Shown: positions 28,698-37,712 of the stretch, piece by piece
Position numbering within the stretch: the first letter of the stretch is position 1
Layout: each line of letters begins with the position of its first letter
Origin: Steroidobacteraceae bacterium
GTDB lineage: Bacteria > Pseudomonadota > Gammaproteobacteria > Steroidobacterales > Steroidobacteraceae
Length of the DNA stretch: 64,000 nucleotides
Direction of reading: 5' to 3'
Assembly (NCBI GenBank): GCA_025458905.1
Contig: JALORN010000004.1
Coordinates: 62,001-126,000 of the forward strand
Position numbers and translations under genes: made by a program
The notes under the pieces: model-generated
What the model was told of the DNA's origin: nothing
What the model saw: only the letters and a program-made list of their open reading frames with translations
Database searches by the model: none

Positions 28698-28732
28698 CCC
28701 GGCTCCCTGTCCGCTCCCGGGCTGCCATCATC
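28621..28732 (-). repeat. 112 bp duplicated segment, copy B
   Basis: Second copy of the DUF808 start and leader (copy A at 26546-26657). It supplies the start codon and ribosome site of the chimeric fossil. The upstream junction at 28733 is where similarity ends abruptly. Confidence 0.9.
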
Positions 28733-28871
28733 TCCGAAACGCCTTCCGGTCTCGCGTCCATTGCGGGATGCCGCCGAACGGTCGCGCCACCACCCGTTGC
28801 GGCCGTACGAGACGCGGCCGCGTTGCGACGGTAGGATCCGTATCGATCGGTGACGACGCGGGAGACTGACG

Positions 28872-29645
28872 ATGCGCAAGCAGTTCAAAGCCGGCGTGGT
28901 GTTCACGATGGCGGCGCTGCTGCTCGCGCCGACCCCTGCTTCTTCGCAGTCGCGCAAGCCTCGGCCCTTCACGGTGTCGGGTATCGTACTGGACACCGCC
29001 GGCAAGCCGCTGCAAGGCGCCCAGGTCTGGCTGCGCGCGGATTTCGTCTATGGGCGCGCGACGGCAACGACCGGGCCGGACGGGCGTTTCGTCATCGGCG
29101 ACCTGATCAAGGCAACCTATCGTGCGGAGGCGTTCTTCGAAACGAAGTACGCCGGGTCCACGGTCTGCCACCGACTCGCGATGCCGAAGCCCACCGATTA
29201 CAACTCGTTCCCCGTCAGCGAGGGCGCCGAACGTGATTTCCGCTGGCAGCTGACGGGAAAGATCGGCTTCACCGACACCTACTTCGGGGCCTCCATCCGC
29301 ATCTGGCAGATGGATGCCGCGCTGCTCGATGCGGCCCGCGCCGTCGAGTTCACGCTCGCACCCACCGGGCCTCTGCTCGACGGCAGCCAGGGGTCGGTCA
29401 TCGTCAGGGAGGCTTTGCTCGAGTATCCGGCAAGCGACGATGGCCTCGACGACCTGCCGCTGGGCACCTATCGCCTCACGGCAGTGCTGATCGGCAAGGA
29501 CGGTCGTCGCGCGCCGCTGCGGGTCAAGGCGCTGGAGTCGCAGGACTTCCGACCCGAGCTCGCGCTGGTGTGGCGCTCGGAAGGCAGTTGCGGCATGGGT
29601 TCGGACAACGGCGTCAAGCCGTTCTTCGTGGAGCTCGCGCGCTAG
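28872..29645 (+). CDS. secreted protein with carboxypeptidase-regulatory-like domain
   Basis: 257 residues. Signal peptide ending ASSQS, then a CarboxypepD-regulatory-like beta sandwich: FTVSGIVLDTAGKPLQGAQVWLRA and GRATATTGPDGRFVIGDLIKATYRAEAFF. The C-terminal half (DFRWQLTGKIGFTD onward) is beta-rich without a recognised family. ATG 28872 with a GGGAGACTGACG leader. Such domains act in adhesion or as accessory folds of surface proteins. It stands alone next to the gene fossil. Confidence 0.78.
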   Translation: MRKQFKAGVVFTMAALLLAPTPASSQSRKPRPFTVSGIVLDTAGKPLQGAQVWLRADFVYGRATATTGPDGRFVIGDLIKATYRAEAFFETKYAGSTVCHRLAMPKPTDYNSFPVSEGAERDFRWQLTGKIGFTDTYFGASIRIWQMDAALLDAARAVEFTLAPTGPLLDGSQGSVIVREALLEYPASDDGLDDLPLGTYRLTAVLIGKDGRRAPLRVKALESQDFRPELALVWRSEGSCGMGSDNGVKPFFVELAR

Positions 29646-29660
29646 CACCGGCAGTACCGG

Positions 29661-29680
29661 CGCGGCATTGCTCTGCCGCG
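29661..29680. terminator. hairpin between convergent genes
   Basis: CGCGGCA-TTGCTC-TGCCGCG, a perfect 7 bp stem with 6-base loop in the 45 bp between two convergent genes. It could serve both strands; no T-run, so termination is uncertain. Confidence 0.45.
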
Positions 29681-29690
29681 TCGTGCCCGT

Positions 29691-30125
29691 TCAACGCGTG
29701 GCCGGCTCGTCCTCGCCGATGAGACGCAGCTGTGCGAGCCGCCACCAGCCGCGTTCGGGCACCCAGGTCGCGAGCCAGCGTGCGTGCGCGTGGCGGCGGC
29801 CGGGCGGCGCGCGGGCCCACAGGTCGAGCCTGTTCTCGTACTCGAGCACCAAGTGCCCGTCCTTGACGGCCGAGGCCAGTGCGCGTTCCGGCGGCCAGTC
29901 GCTGGCCGAGACGCGCAGCGCCTGCAGTGGAGACACGCGCAGCGGTACGGGGCACCAGCTGAGGCCACCGTCCCGGCTTTCGCTCACCTCGAGGTAACGG
30001 TCGCTGACCTGGCCGCGGATGCGCTTTCGCCCCATGCCGCGCACCGCCATCCATACACCGGAGGGCAGTGCGTGTACCTGCTCTTCGGCCAGGAAAGCGC
30101 CTTCTTCGATCGACGAGGTGTTCAC
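29691..30125 (-). CDS. hypothetical protein with Asp-box-like motif
   Basis: 144 residues, no signal peptide. One SESRDGGLSW segment resembles a BNR/Asp-box turn; the C-terminus WLATWVPERGWWRLAQLRLIG is rich in Trp. Start GTG 30125 is chosen because GGAG lies eight bases before it, whereas the in-frame GTG at 30134 has the site immediately abutting. It lies 66 bp downstream of the nitrilase-fold gene on the same strand and may end that operon. No family recognised. Confidence 0.55.
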   Translation of the reverse strand: MNTSSIEEGAFLAEEQVHALPSGVWMAVRGMGRKRIRGQVSDRYLEVSESRDGGLSWCPVPLRVSPLQALRVSASDWPPERALASAVKDGHLVLEYENRLDLWARAPPGRRHAHARWLATWVPERGWWRLAQLRLIGEDEPATR

Positions 30126-30191
30126 CTTCGGCACTCCGATCAGACGGGGCCGATGCCACCGTCAGAGATCGCATGCTATCCGACGCGGCAG

Positions 30192-31385
30192 TCAGTACCG
30201 CCAGCGCCGCTGACCCTCGATCAGTTCCGCGGCTTCCGCGAACGAGCCGGGCACGCGCTGCGCGTAGCCGTTGGGCGGGAAGCGCGAGACGTACTCGGCG
30301 TAGATCGGCGCATAGAGTTGCATCGGCACGTCCGGGATCGCGGGCCGGCGGCGACGCTCGCCGAGGTCGAGCGTCGCGCCGATCGCGGTCTCGTGGACGT
30401 CACAGTCGTCCAGCACCTCGCCGCGCGTGCCGAAGATCGCACTGCGCCCGAGCATGCCGTTATCGGGGAAGTAGCCCTTGTTGCCCGGCGAGAGCGCATT
30501 CGAGGCATAGAGGGTGTAGAGCCGGTTGACGCGCGACGTCAGCTCGCCGTCGTAGCGCGAATAGCCGCCGAGCCCGCTGCGGATCACGACTTCGGCGCCC
30601 TTCATCGCCATGCAGCGGATCAACTCGGGCTCGCGGAGGATCGAGCTCATCGCGATGTTCCCGAGTTCCGTGCGTGCGACCGGGATCACCGCATCGAGCC
30701 CGTAGCGCTCCACGTAGGCGTCGTGCACGTCGTAGACGCTGGTGACGAAGTAGTCGGAGCCGGCGACCTGGTTGCGGGTGTGGAAGGCCTTCCAGTGGCG
30801 TGCCGCGATGGTGCCGTCGGGCCGCAGCAGCAGGTACTGTTCGAGCAGGTGGCCCTTCCAGTCCGGGTCGCGCACGTAGGCGCCGAAGGCGATCCAGCAC
30901 GCGTACTCGCGTGCCTTCGCGGCGAGCCGCTCGACCTCGGGCCCGGGAACCTCGATCGCGACGCGCTCCAGCGCAGGCCTGTCCCAGCGATCCCAGCCTT
31001 GCAGCGCGAACGCATGGAAGGCCACGAGGTCCTTGCGGCCGAAGTACCCGTGCGTCGCGTCCACCTGCTCGCAGAGGTGGTCGGCGTTGGCGCGCAGGCC
31101 GGCGGCGGCATTCGCGGGGTCGACGGCGAGCAGCCGCGACTGCACGACCGCGGCGGCGATGCGTTCCTTGCGCAGGGGAACGCTCGCATACGTGCCGTCG
31201 GCGGCAACCAGCCGTCCCGCGCCGGCGGCGGACTGCCCCGGGGCGCTCGCGGGTGTCACGGCCTTCCGCTCGGCGGCCTCGAGCGTGCCGAGCAAGGCCG
31301 CGGTGGCGCCGCCGGCGGCGATGCTCCGCAGCAGTTGGCGGCGCTCGCGCCGCCGCCGCCGGGCCGTTCCTGGGTCGATGCTCAT
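30192..31385 (-). CDS. nitrilase-fold (carbon-nitrogen hydrolase) protein, catalytic residues replaced
   Basis: 397 residues. The Arg-rich N-terminus (RRRRRERRQLLRSIAAGG) is a Tat-like signal. The nitrilase fold is clear from IAAAVVQSRLL, KDLVAFHAFALQGW, RHWKAFHTRN and GNIAMSSILREPELIRCMAMKGAEVVI. Aligned to the family, the catalytic Glu is Ala (FHAFALQG against FPEL..G) and the nucleophile Cys is Ser (AMSSILREPEL against ICYDLRFPEL); the Lys seems kept. So either a pseudoenzyme or altered chemistry. ATG 31385 has AGGAG at seven bases and overlaps the TGA of the CpcT-like gene. Fourth gene of the TonB receptor operon. Confidence 0.82.
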   Translation of the reverse strand: MSIDPGTARRRRRERRQLLRSIAAGGATAALLGTLEAAERKAVTPASAPGQSAAGAGRLVAADGTYASVPLRKERIAAAVVQSRLLAVDPANAAAGLRANADHLCEQVDATHGYFGRKDLVAFHAFALQGWDRWDRPALERVAIEVPGPEVERLAAKAREYACWIAFGAYVRDPDWKGHLLEQYLLLRPDGTIAARHWKAFHTRNQVAGSDYFVTSVYDVHDAYVERYGLDAVIPVARTELGNIAMSSILREPELIRCMAMKGAEVVIRSGLGGYSRYDGELTSRVNRLYTLYASNALSPGNKGYFPDNGMLGRSAIFGTRGEVLDDCDVHETAIGATLDLGERRRRPAIPDVPMQLYAPIYAEYVSRFPPNGYAQRVPGSFAEAAELIEGQRRWRY

Positions 31386-32518
31386 GGTGCAACTCCTGCG
31401 GACCGCGACGCCGCCTGGTCGCCGGCGCGCTGCGGGGGCTCGACGCGCTCGCAGGCCACGGCGATCCACCCGAGGTTCAGGCCGATGAAGGCCGCATCGG
31501 GGTCGTGCAGCGAATAGCCGGCGAACGGCTGCTCGCCCTCGCGTATCGATAGGAACATGAAGTCCGCGCGCTGGGTGTAGTAAGGGTACTCCTTGTCGCG
31601 CAGCCGCAGCTGGAAGACACGGCCGTCGCCTCGCGCGAGGCGCAGCGTGCCGCCCTGGCTGTGCAGCCGCTGGCGCTCGTAGCGCCGGTCGCCGGGGCTC
31701 GTGCCCTCGAGGTAGCTCCTGGCGTAGAAGTCGACGTCGCATTCGAACACCTTGGCCCGGTGCAGCTTGTGCGGCACGCCGGTCGGGTGTCCCGCGAGCA
31801 GGCGGCCGCTGGCGAGCTCGAAACTGCGGTCGGTGCGCCAGTACTTGGTGGCCGAGAGCACGAGGTCATGCTGCGACCAGCGACGCGCGGCGCCCTCGCG
31901 GAAGATGCAGGCGCGGCCGTCCATGCCGCCGACGTACTGGTCCGCCTCGGGCCGCCACAGCACTTCGCAGCCCTCGATCCAGGTCAGGTCGCCCGGCTGC
32001 AGCGCCCGGAGCCGCGCGGGATCGAGGTGCGCGCCGCGCACGGCGCCGGGGTCGCGGAACAGCCCCTGCCGCATGCGCACGCCGCGCGCCCGCGCCGACT
32101 CGAACGTCACCAGGCGCTGCCGGAACACCTTCGAGGGATCGTCCCCGAGATACTCCTCGACGTAGAAGACGATCGCGCCGAACGCCGGCAGTTCGATGCG
32201 GCGGTGCACGGCATGCACGCGCTCGTGCCGCTCGGCCTCGGGCACCTGCGCGCGCCCCTCGGTCTCGAACCAGACCTGCTCCTGGTTGTCCCAGGTGCCC
32301 TCGAACCAGCGCACGAGGCGCACCAGGTCGCGTGCGCTGGGGTCGTCCCGCGGGTCGGCGGCCGGCGCCGCGGCGGCCGACACGAGCGCGGCGAACGGCA
32401 GCAGGCCCTTCAGCAGCCGGCGCGGTAGGCCTAGCGAGGACCCCCGGGCGTTCGTGGAGCGAGAGGTGCGGGCCGGCGCGTCCGGGCCGCCCGCCGTGTC
32501 AGATCCGTTCCAGTACAT
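31382..32518 (-). CDS. CpcT/CpeT-family (DUF1001) secreted protein
   Basis: 378 residues. A signal-like segment (LLKGLLPFAALVSAAAAPAAD) precedes a CpcT/CpeT lipocalin-like domain: LVRLVRWFEGTWDNQEQVWFE, RQRLVTF, LRALQPGDLTWIEGCEVLWRP and GRACIFR. In cyanobacteria this fold attaches bilins to phycobiliproteins; no such substrates are expected here, so the fold may bind another small molecule. ATG 32518 is used; a GTG at 32530 is also possible. It overlaps the end of the amine-oxidase gene by 20 bp and its TGA overlaps the next ATG. Confidence 0.85.
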   Translation of the reverse strand: MYWNGSDTAGGPDAPARTSRSTNARGSSLGLPRRLLKGLLPFAALVSAAAAPAADPRDDPSARDLVRLVRWFEGTWDNQEQVWFETEGRAQVPEAERHERVHAVHRRIELPAFGAIVFYVEEYLGDDPSKVFRQRLVTFESARARGVRMRQGLFRDPGAVRGAHLDPARLRALQPGDLTWIEGCEVLWRPEADQYVGGMDGRACIFREGAARRWSQHDLVLSATKYWRTDRSFELASGRLLAGHPTGVPHKLHRAKVFECDVDFYARSYLEGTSPGDRRYERQRLHSQGGTLRLARGDGRVFQLRLRDKEYPYYTQRADFMFLSIREGEQPFAGYSLHDPDAAFIGLNLGWIAVACERVEPPQRAGDQAASRSAGVAP

Positions 32519-34013
32519 CGAGCGCGGCACGCTCGCCGGATTCGAACGCGCCCTCCATGCCCCGCTGCATGATCGCGGTGTGCTCGCCGCAGAACACGAC
32601 GTGCGGCAGGCCTTCGCGCAGGTGGTTCCCGAAACGCACGATCTGGCCCGGCTGCCAGTACACCCAGTCGCCGGCGCCGAACGGGTCGCGCGCGCAGGAC
32701 TGGATCGTCAGCAGCTCGAGCTGGCCGCGCGTGGATGGCCGGATCCGCGCTGCGACCGCCGTCACGTACTCGAAGCACTGTGTGTCGCTCATGAACGCGA
32801 AGCGGCGCGCCTCGGCGCCGTTGATGAACGCGATGACCGAGGAGATTCCCCCGTCGGGCCCACGGTCGAGCGGCGTGAAGCGTTCGATGCCGGTGTCGGT
32901 CCACATGCCCGGCGGCAGGCCGTCCTTGTCCCAGTACGGTTCGCGCAGCCGCATGTGCACCTGGATCGACAGCCCGTACTCGATCTCGCGGACCGCCGAG
33001 GCAAGCGGCTCGGGCAGTGTCGGCTGGAACAGCACGTCGCGCAGGCGCGGCATCGGCATCGAGACGACGGCGAAGCGTGCCCGCAGGTCCGTGTCATCGG
33101 TGCAGCGCACGATCGCGCCGTCGGTCCCGCTCTCGATGCTCCATGCGGCCTTGCCGAGCGCCACCGGGCGGCGCAGGGAGCGCGCCATCGCCTCGGGCAT
33201 CCGCGAATTGCCGCCCCGCACCTGCAGCCCCTCCATCTGGCCAGGCTTGAGGTTGCCGCGCGAGGAGTCGCCGACGTGATAGCGCCGCATCTCGTGCAGG
33301 GCCGAGGTGTTGGCGAGCCGGTCGGTGTGCACGACGATGCCGGCGAGCCGGATCGTCTCTGCGGAATGGCCCTTGGCCCGCAGGTAGTCGGTGGCCGGGA
33401 TGTCCCAGCGCGCGAATTCCGGCGTCAGCCAGGCATCGAGCGAGCGGCCGCGCAGCGGCGCATCGCGATACATCAGGGTCTGCAGCAGCTGGTGCGGCAG
33501 GATCCTGCGGTCGTCGCCGGAGAGGGGATTGGCGCGGTGCGTCGGCCACTCGTCCTTGCGGATCGCCTGCCCGCCGATGTGGTACATCCAGTCGGTCGGC
33601 GGGGCGAGGGTCTTCGGCGAATGCAGTTCGAGCTTGAGTTTGCGCGCCGCCTCGATCATGCGTCCGTAGCTCGCGCCGATGACCTCGCCGCCGGCTTCGA
33701 CGCCACCGGGCACGTTCATCAGTGTATAGACGCGTCCGCCGACGCGCCGGCGACCCTCGATCACCTGGACCTCGAGGCCCTGCTCTTCGAGCAGCATCGC
33801 GGCATGCAGTCCCGCGAGGCCGGCGCCGACCACGACGGCGTCGAGCGGCCGTTCCCCCGCGGCGTACAGCGGGCGCGGGAGCGTGCCGGCAGCGGCGGCC
33901 GCACCGAGCAGGCGCAGCGCGTGCCGCCGCGGAAGTCGTCGCAGGCGGCTCAGAACCGGTACCCCAGCTCTATTCCGATCTCGCGGCCGCGCGGGATGCC
34001 GACGAACTGGCAC
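32499..34013 (-). CDS. exported flavin-containing amine oxidase (paralogue 1)
   Basis: About 504 residues. LPRRHALRLLGAAAAAG is a Tat-like signal. The Rossmann motif VVVGAGLAGLHAAMLLEEQG, then EGRRRVGGRVYT, and the C-terminal CGEHTAIMQRGMEGAFESGE are those of monoamine-oxidase-type flavoproteins. The start is uncertain: GTG 34013 lies inside the receptor gene, while a CTG at 33953 overlaps the receptor TGA as CTGA and fits the signal better. The enzyme probably oxidises an amine in the periplasm after uptake by the preceding receptor. Two further paralogues lie at 37812-39326 and 39329-40816. Confidence 0.88.
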   Translation of the reverse strand: MPVRRHPARPRDRNRAGVPVLSRLRRLPRRHALRLLGAAAAAGTLPRPLYAAGERPLDAVVVGAGLAGLHAAMLLEEQGLEVQVIEGRRRVGGRVYTLMNVPGGVEAGGEVIGASYGRMIEAARKLKLELHSPKTLAPPTDWMYHIGGQAIRKDEWPTHRANPLSGDDRRILPHQLLQTLMYRDAPLRGRSLDAWLTPEFARWDIPATDYLRAKGHSAETIRLAGIVVHTDRLANTSALHEMRRYHVGDSSRGNLKPGQMEGLQVRGGNSRMPEAMARSLRRPVALGKAAWSIESGTDGAIVRCTDDTDLRARFAVVSMPMPRLRDVLFQPTLPEPLASAVREIEYGLSIQVHMRLREPYWDKDGLPPGMWTDTGIERFTPLDRGPDGGISSVIAFINGAEARRFAFMSDTQCFEYVTAVAARIRPSTRGQLELLTIQSCARDPFGAGDWVYWQPGQIVRFGNHLREGLPHVVFCGEHTAIMQRGMEGAFESGERAALDVLERI

Positions 34014-36481
34014 AGCTGCGTGGCGCGCGTCGCAGCGGGCAGCGGCGTCTCGGGGAAGTAGCAGGTGCTCGAGCCGGTGAGGCCGGCGCCGAGCAGCGTC
34101 TCCTCGTCCGTGAGGTCGCGGCCAAAAAGGCTCGCGCTCCAGCGGCCGTCGTCGCTCGACAGCGTGGCGCGGGCGTTGAAGCGGGTGACGGCCTCGATCG
34201 AGGCGCGGTTGGCGAGGTCGATGTAGCGCCGGCCGGTGTGCAGCGCATCGAGGCGGAACGCCAGGTCCATGGCGCCGCCCGCGACCGGCATGCGGTACTC
34301 GCCGGAGAGGTTGCCGGTCACGCGCGGCGAGTTGATCGAGGTCTTGCCCTCGAGCGTCTCGCCCGGCAGGAACAGCTGCGGGTCGGTGTTGCGGAACGGA
34401 CCGACGGCATCGACGAACTCGTGGCGGGCATAGCCCACCCCGTAGGTCAGCGAGAAGCGCTCGGTCGCCTGCCAGCGACCCTCGAGCTCGGCGCCGTAAA
34501 TCTCCGAACCGCCGACGGACTGCACGCCGGCGAGCGTCGGCGTCGTACCCGGGGGGCAGTTCGAGATCGCGCCGGTGACGGGATTGAAGGTGCAGGCCGG
34601 GTTCGGCACCTGCACCAGCAGCTGCTGGCCGGTGATGTCCTGCTGGAACAGCGATACGTTCAGGATCAGCGCCCCGTCGAGCAGCGTCGACTTCAGGCCG
34701 AGCTCCAGGTTCTCGAGCTCCTCGGGCGGCACGAAGGCGAAGTTGAACGCGGCGGCAGAGGTGTTGAGACGGCCGCTCTTGACGCCCTTGGACCAGTACA
34801 GATACCCGTTGACCTCGTCGGTGAAGGCGTACTGTGCGGTGATGCGCGGCAGGAAGTCCGACTCCTCGGCCGCACGGTCCGCGGGGTTCGGCACGGTGCA
34901 GGTCGTGCAGGCGTCGAGGTAGACGGTCTCGCGCTGGTAGCGGCCTTCGACCGACAGCGTGAGGCGGTCGGTGACATCGTAGGCGAGGTCGCCGAACACC
35001 GCTTCGTTCCGGAAGCGCTCGAGGCCGCGCGACTGGCGTACGACGGTCGGTCCAGGATTGACGAGCGAGGTCGGTGCGACGACAGCCTTGTTGCGGTTGT
35101 CCTCCTCGAAGTAATACAGGCCGGCGGACCAGCGCAGGCGCTGCTCGCCGGACGAGGCGAGCTGTAGCTGGTGGCTCTGGTTGCGGAACAGTTCCTCGAA
35201 CGCCGGTATCAGGCCGCCGGCCTTGCTGGCTCCGGTCACGCCGAGCGGTCCCCAGACCGGATCGTTGGCGATCGCCCGCCGGCGAAAGTCCTCCACCGCC
35301 CAGTATTCCTGCTCGAACCAGCCGAAGCGGTAGCTCAGGTCGAGCCCGGCGACGCGGCTCGCGAACAGCGCGGAGGCGAACTGCCGCTTGCGGTTGCGAC
35401 CGCCGAAGTCGGCGTACTCGGCCGGCAGGAAGCCGACCGGAAACACCGAGGTCACGTCGGTCCCGACGAGGCCGGCGCCGGTGTTCGGGATGTCGCCGTC
35501 GATCCAGACCGTGCCGATGCCAGCGCAGGCCGCGGGACAACCCGCGGTGATCGGGTTCACCGAGGTGATCGTGTACAGGCCGCCGATGTTGTACGGCCGA
35601 CCGCCCCAGTCGGTCGGCTGCACGACGGTGGCGAGCGGCGGCCCGTCTTCCTCGAAGTCGACCGCGTAGCGCAACTTCAGGGTCGTGTCCTCGGAGAAGC
35701 GCGCGAACAGCGTGGTGCCGTAGCTGTTGGTGCTCTCGGCGCCGATCCGGCCGCCGTCCCGGCCGCGATTCGGGTAGAGGCCGCCTACGCGGATGCGGGT
35801 CGCATTGAGCGACGCCCAGAGGCGATCCTTCAGGATCGGGAAGGCCACGTCGCCCGTGGCGAACACGTTCGAGGCGCTGTCCTCGCCACTCTGGTCGCCA
35901 TAGCGCACCCGCAGCCCGCCCTGGATCTCGTCGACCTCCGGGGTCTTGGTGATGTAGTCGATGGCACCGGAGTAGGTGGCGCGGCCGTACTTGGCGCTCT
36001 GCGGACCCTTGAGGATCTCGACGCGCTGCATCTGCGACAGGTCGATGCCGGCGAGCTGGCCGCTGACGTAGATGCCGTCGACGAACACCGAGAGCCCCTG
36101 GTAGCGCTCGTCGGAGGTCTGCGGCGAGAGCCCGCGCACCACCAGGGCGGTCAGGTCCGCCCGACCGGATCCGGAATAAAACGTCAGGGAAGGGGTGAAG
36201 GCGACCAGGTCGCGCACGTCGAGCACGGTGCGGGCCTGCAGCGCCTCGCCCGACAGCACCGTGATCGCGATCGGGACGTCCTGGACGTCCTCCTCACGCC
36301 CGCGCGCCGTGACGATCACCTCCTGCAGCACCTCGGGTGCTCCAGCGTCCGGGGCGCGGGGAGCGGAGGATTGCTGGGCGAGCCCGGGGGCGCTGGACAG
36401 CGCAGCCATTGCGAGCAGGGTGCCTCGGGCGGCCGGAACGACCCGCGTGGCGACGGCGCGACGATCGACAGTGAGTGACAT
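33950..36481 (-). CDS. TonB-dependent receptor of the amine-oxidase cluster
   Basis: 843 residues. The start is decided by the ribosome site: AGGAG lies six bases before ATG 36481, but directly abuts the in-frame ATG at 36487. Signal ends near GLAQQ; plug motifs are EVIVTARGREEDVQDVP, ALVVRGLSPQ and RVEILKGPQSAKYGRATYSGAIDY; the barrel ends IGIELGYRF. This is the iron-complex/secondary-metabolite class common in sphingomonads and Steroidobacter relatives. The gene follows the LytTR regulator by 60 bp and is overlapped by the amine-oxidase start, suggesting uptake and oxidation of one substrate. Confidence 0.92.
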   Translation of the reverse strand: MSLTVDRRAVATRVVPAARGTLLAMAALSSAPGLAQQSSAPRAPDAGAPEVLQEVIVTARGREEDVQDVPIAITVLSGEALQARTVLDVRDLVAFTPSLTFYSGSGRADLTALVVRGLSPQTSDERYQGLSVFVDGIYVSGQLAGIDLSQMQRVEILKGPQSAKYGRATYSGAIDYITKTPEVDEIQGGLRVRYGDQSGEDSASNVFATGDVAFPILKDRLWASLNATRIRVGGLYPNRGRDGGRIGAESTNSYGTTLFARFSEDTTLKLRYAVDFEEDGPPLATVVQPTDWGGRPYNIGGLYTITSVNPITAGCPAACAGIGTVWIDGDIPNTGAGLVGTDVTSVFPVGFLPAEYADFGGRNRKRQFASALFASRVAGLDLSYRFGWFEQEYWAVEDFRRRAIANDPVWGPLGVTGASKAGGLIPAFEELFRNQSHQLQLASSGEQRLRWSAGLYYFEEDNRNKAVVAPTSLVNPGPTVVRQSRGLERFRNEAVFGDLAYDVTDRLTLSVEGRYQRETVYLDACTTCTVPNPADRAAEESDFLPRITAQYAFTDEVNGYLYWSKGVKSGRLNTSAAAFNFAFVPPEELENLELGLKSTLLDGALILNVSLFQQDITGQQLLVQVPNPACTFNPVTGAISNCPPGTTPTLAGVQSVGGSEIYGAELEGRWQATERFSLTYGVGYARHEFVDAVGPFRNTDPQLFLPGETLEGKTSINSPRVTGNLSGEYRMPVAGGAMDLAFRLDALHTGRRYIDLANRASIEAVTRFNARATLSSDDGRWSASLFGRDLTDEETLLGAGLTGSSTCYFPETPLPAATRATQLCQFVGIPRGREIGIELGYRF

Positions 36482-36541
36482 CGGCATCTCCTGAAGCGTT
36501 GCTGTCGATCAAACGCTCGGGAGTCACGCGGTCGCAAGACG

Positions 36542-37666
36542 TCATTCGCGAGTTGGCGGGTCTCGTTCGCGAAATTGCAGTCCGTCCGGCCGATCCGGCG
36601 GTGGCGCGCAGACGACAAGTGCGGCCGGACCGCCCCGTCGCGGCTTCGGCGCGAGCATGGGCCGGGCCGATAGCAAGGCGGGCAGGTAGGTCGAACTCAC
36701 GGGAACCTTGATGCCGCCCGGCATCACCGCGAGATGCCGGCGTCCGCGCCGCTCGATACCGGCGACGTGCCGAGCATCGATGCAGAACGAGCGATGCACG
36801 CGCAGCAGGCCATGGCTCGCCATTTCCCGTGCGGCATCCTCGAAGCGGTGCAGCAGTCGCAACGAACCCGCCGCGCATTGCACCTCGACGTAGTGATCGA
36901 GTGCGCGCAGTACCCGGACGGCGCCGCAATCCCCCGGCAGCCGCTCGACGAACGGCCGCGACGGGAACTCGACCGCGGGGGCCGGGGCGGTCGTCTCGGA
37001 GGTTGCGAGCGAGGACGAGGGAGCCGGCGACGGCGCGCGCGACGGCGAGTGCGCGGGCCTGGCGGAGGGCATTGGCGAGGGCGGCGCGGCGACGTCCGCC
37101 GGATCGACGACCGGGTGGCGCACGGCACCGTCGCGCGCGGCGGGCAGCACGGTCACGCCCAGCCAGCGCTCGTAGAACGCCGTGGTCAGGATCCACGCGA
37201 GCATCGTCGGGCTGTAGGCAACGAGCATGGTCGCGAATTCGCCGGCGGACAACGGCATCCAGCCGGCGAAGGCGGGTGGGCTCGCGTCGAACACCGGGGA
37301 GAGTGCGCTGACGACGGCGCGGTGCAGGGGCCGCGCCAGGAACTCCGCTAGGACGGCCGCCAGGGGCAGCAGCAGCGGCCACGGGAGGCGGCCGGGCGCG
37401 CCGGCCTGCCGCAATGTGGCAGCCACCATCCACTTGAGCTGCCACAGCAACATCGAGATCGTGGCGCAATAGATCACCGAGATCTCGCGGGGCATCGCGG
37501 CGGCCAGCGTGCCGAACTGCGCCCAGCCGAAGCAGGCGCCGAACGTGACGGGCACGCCGACGAAATAGACGAGTCGCAGGCGGCGCCTGCGTTCGTCCTC
37601 CGTCCATTGTGGCCCGACGGCTGCCGCGAACGACAGTTCCCCACGTCCCGCGTCGACTGCGCGCAT
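36542..37666 (-). CDS. membrane-bound LytTR-domain transcriptional regulator
   Basis: 374 residues from ATG 37666. Four membrane segments (about residues 20-165) are followed by a Pro/Ala/Ser-rich linker and a C-terminal LytTR DNA-binding domain (VRVLRALDHYVEVQCAAGSLRLL, then LLRVHRSFCIDARHVAGIERRGRR). There is no receiver domain, so it is a one-component membrane sensor of the LytTR family. An in-frame GTG at 37735 would extend it over the divergent promoter. It lies first in the run regulator, receptor, oxidase, CpcT-like, nitrilase-like, and is divergent from a second amine oxidase. Both flanking promoter regions carry similar repeats. Confidence 0.88.
   Translation of the reverse strand: MRAVDAGRGELSFAAAVGPQWTEDERRRRLRLVYFVGVPVTFGACFGWAQFGTLAAAMPREISVIYCATISMLLWQLKWMVAATLRQAGAPGRLPWPLLLPLAAVLAEFLARPLHRAVVSALSPVFDASPPAFAGWMPLSAGEFATMLVAYSPTMLAWILTTAFYERWLGVTVLPAARDGAVRHPVVDPADVAAPPSPMPSARPAHSPSRAPSPAPSSSLATSETTAPAPAVEFPSRPFVERLPGDCGAVRVLRALDHYVEVQCAAGSLRLLHRFEDAAREMASHGLLRVHRSFCIDARHVAGIERRGRRHLAVMPGGIKVPVSSTYLPALLSARPMLAPKPRRGGPAALVVCAPPPDRPDGLQFRERDPPTRE
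36545..36585. promoter_or_regulatory. 21-bp-spaced direct repeats upstream of TonB receptor (candidate LytTR operator)
   Basis: TTCGCGA occurs at 36545-36551 and 36566-36572, exactly 21 bp apart. The flanks are also similar: TTCGCGAGTTGGCGGGTC against TTCGCGAAATTGCAGTCC. Paired direct repeats two helical turns apart are the usual LytTR-domain operator layout. The second unit is preceded by CG, giving CGTTCG as in AlgR sites. They overlap the last codons of the LytTR gene, 64-104 bp before the receptor start. Confidence 0.55.
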
Positions 37667-37712
37667 GCGAACCCCCGCCTGCCCGGCCTGCCACCCCGAT
37701 TTCACGCGAGAC

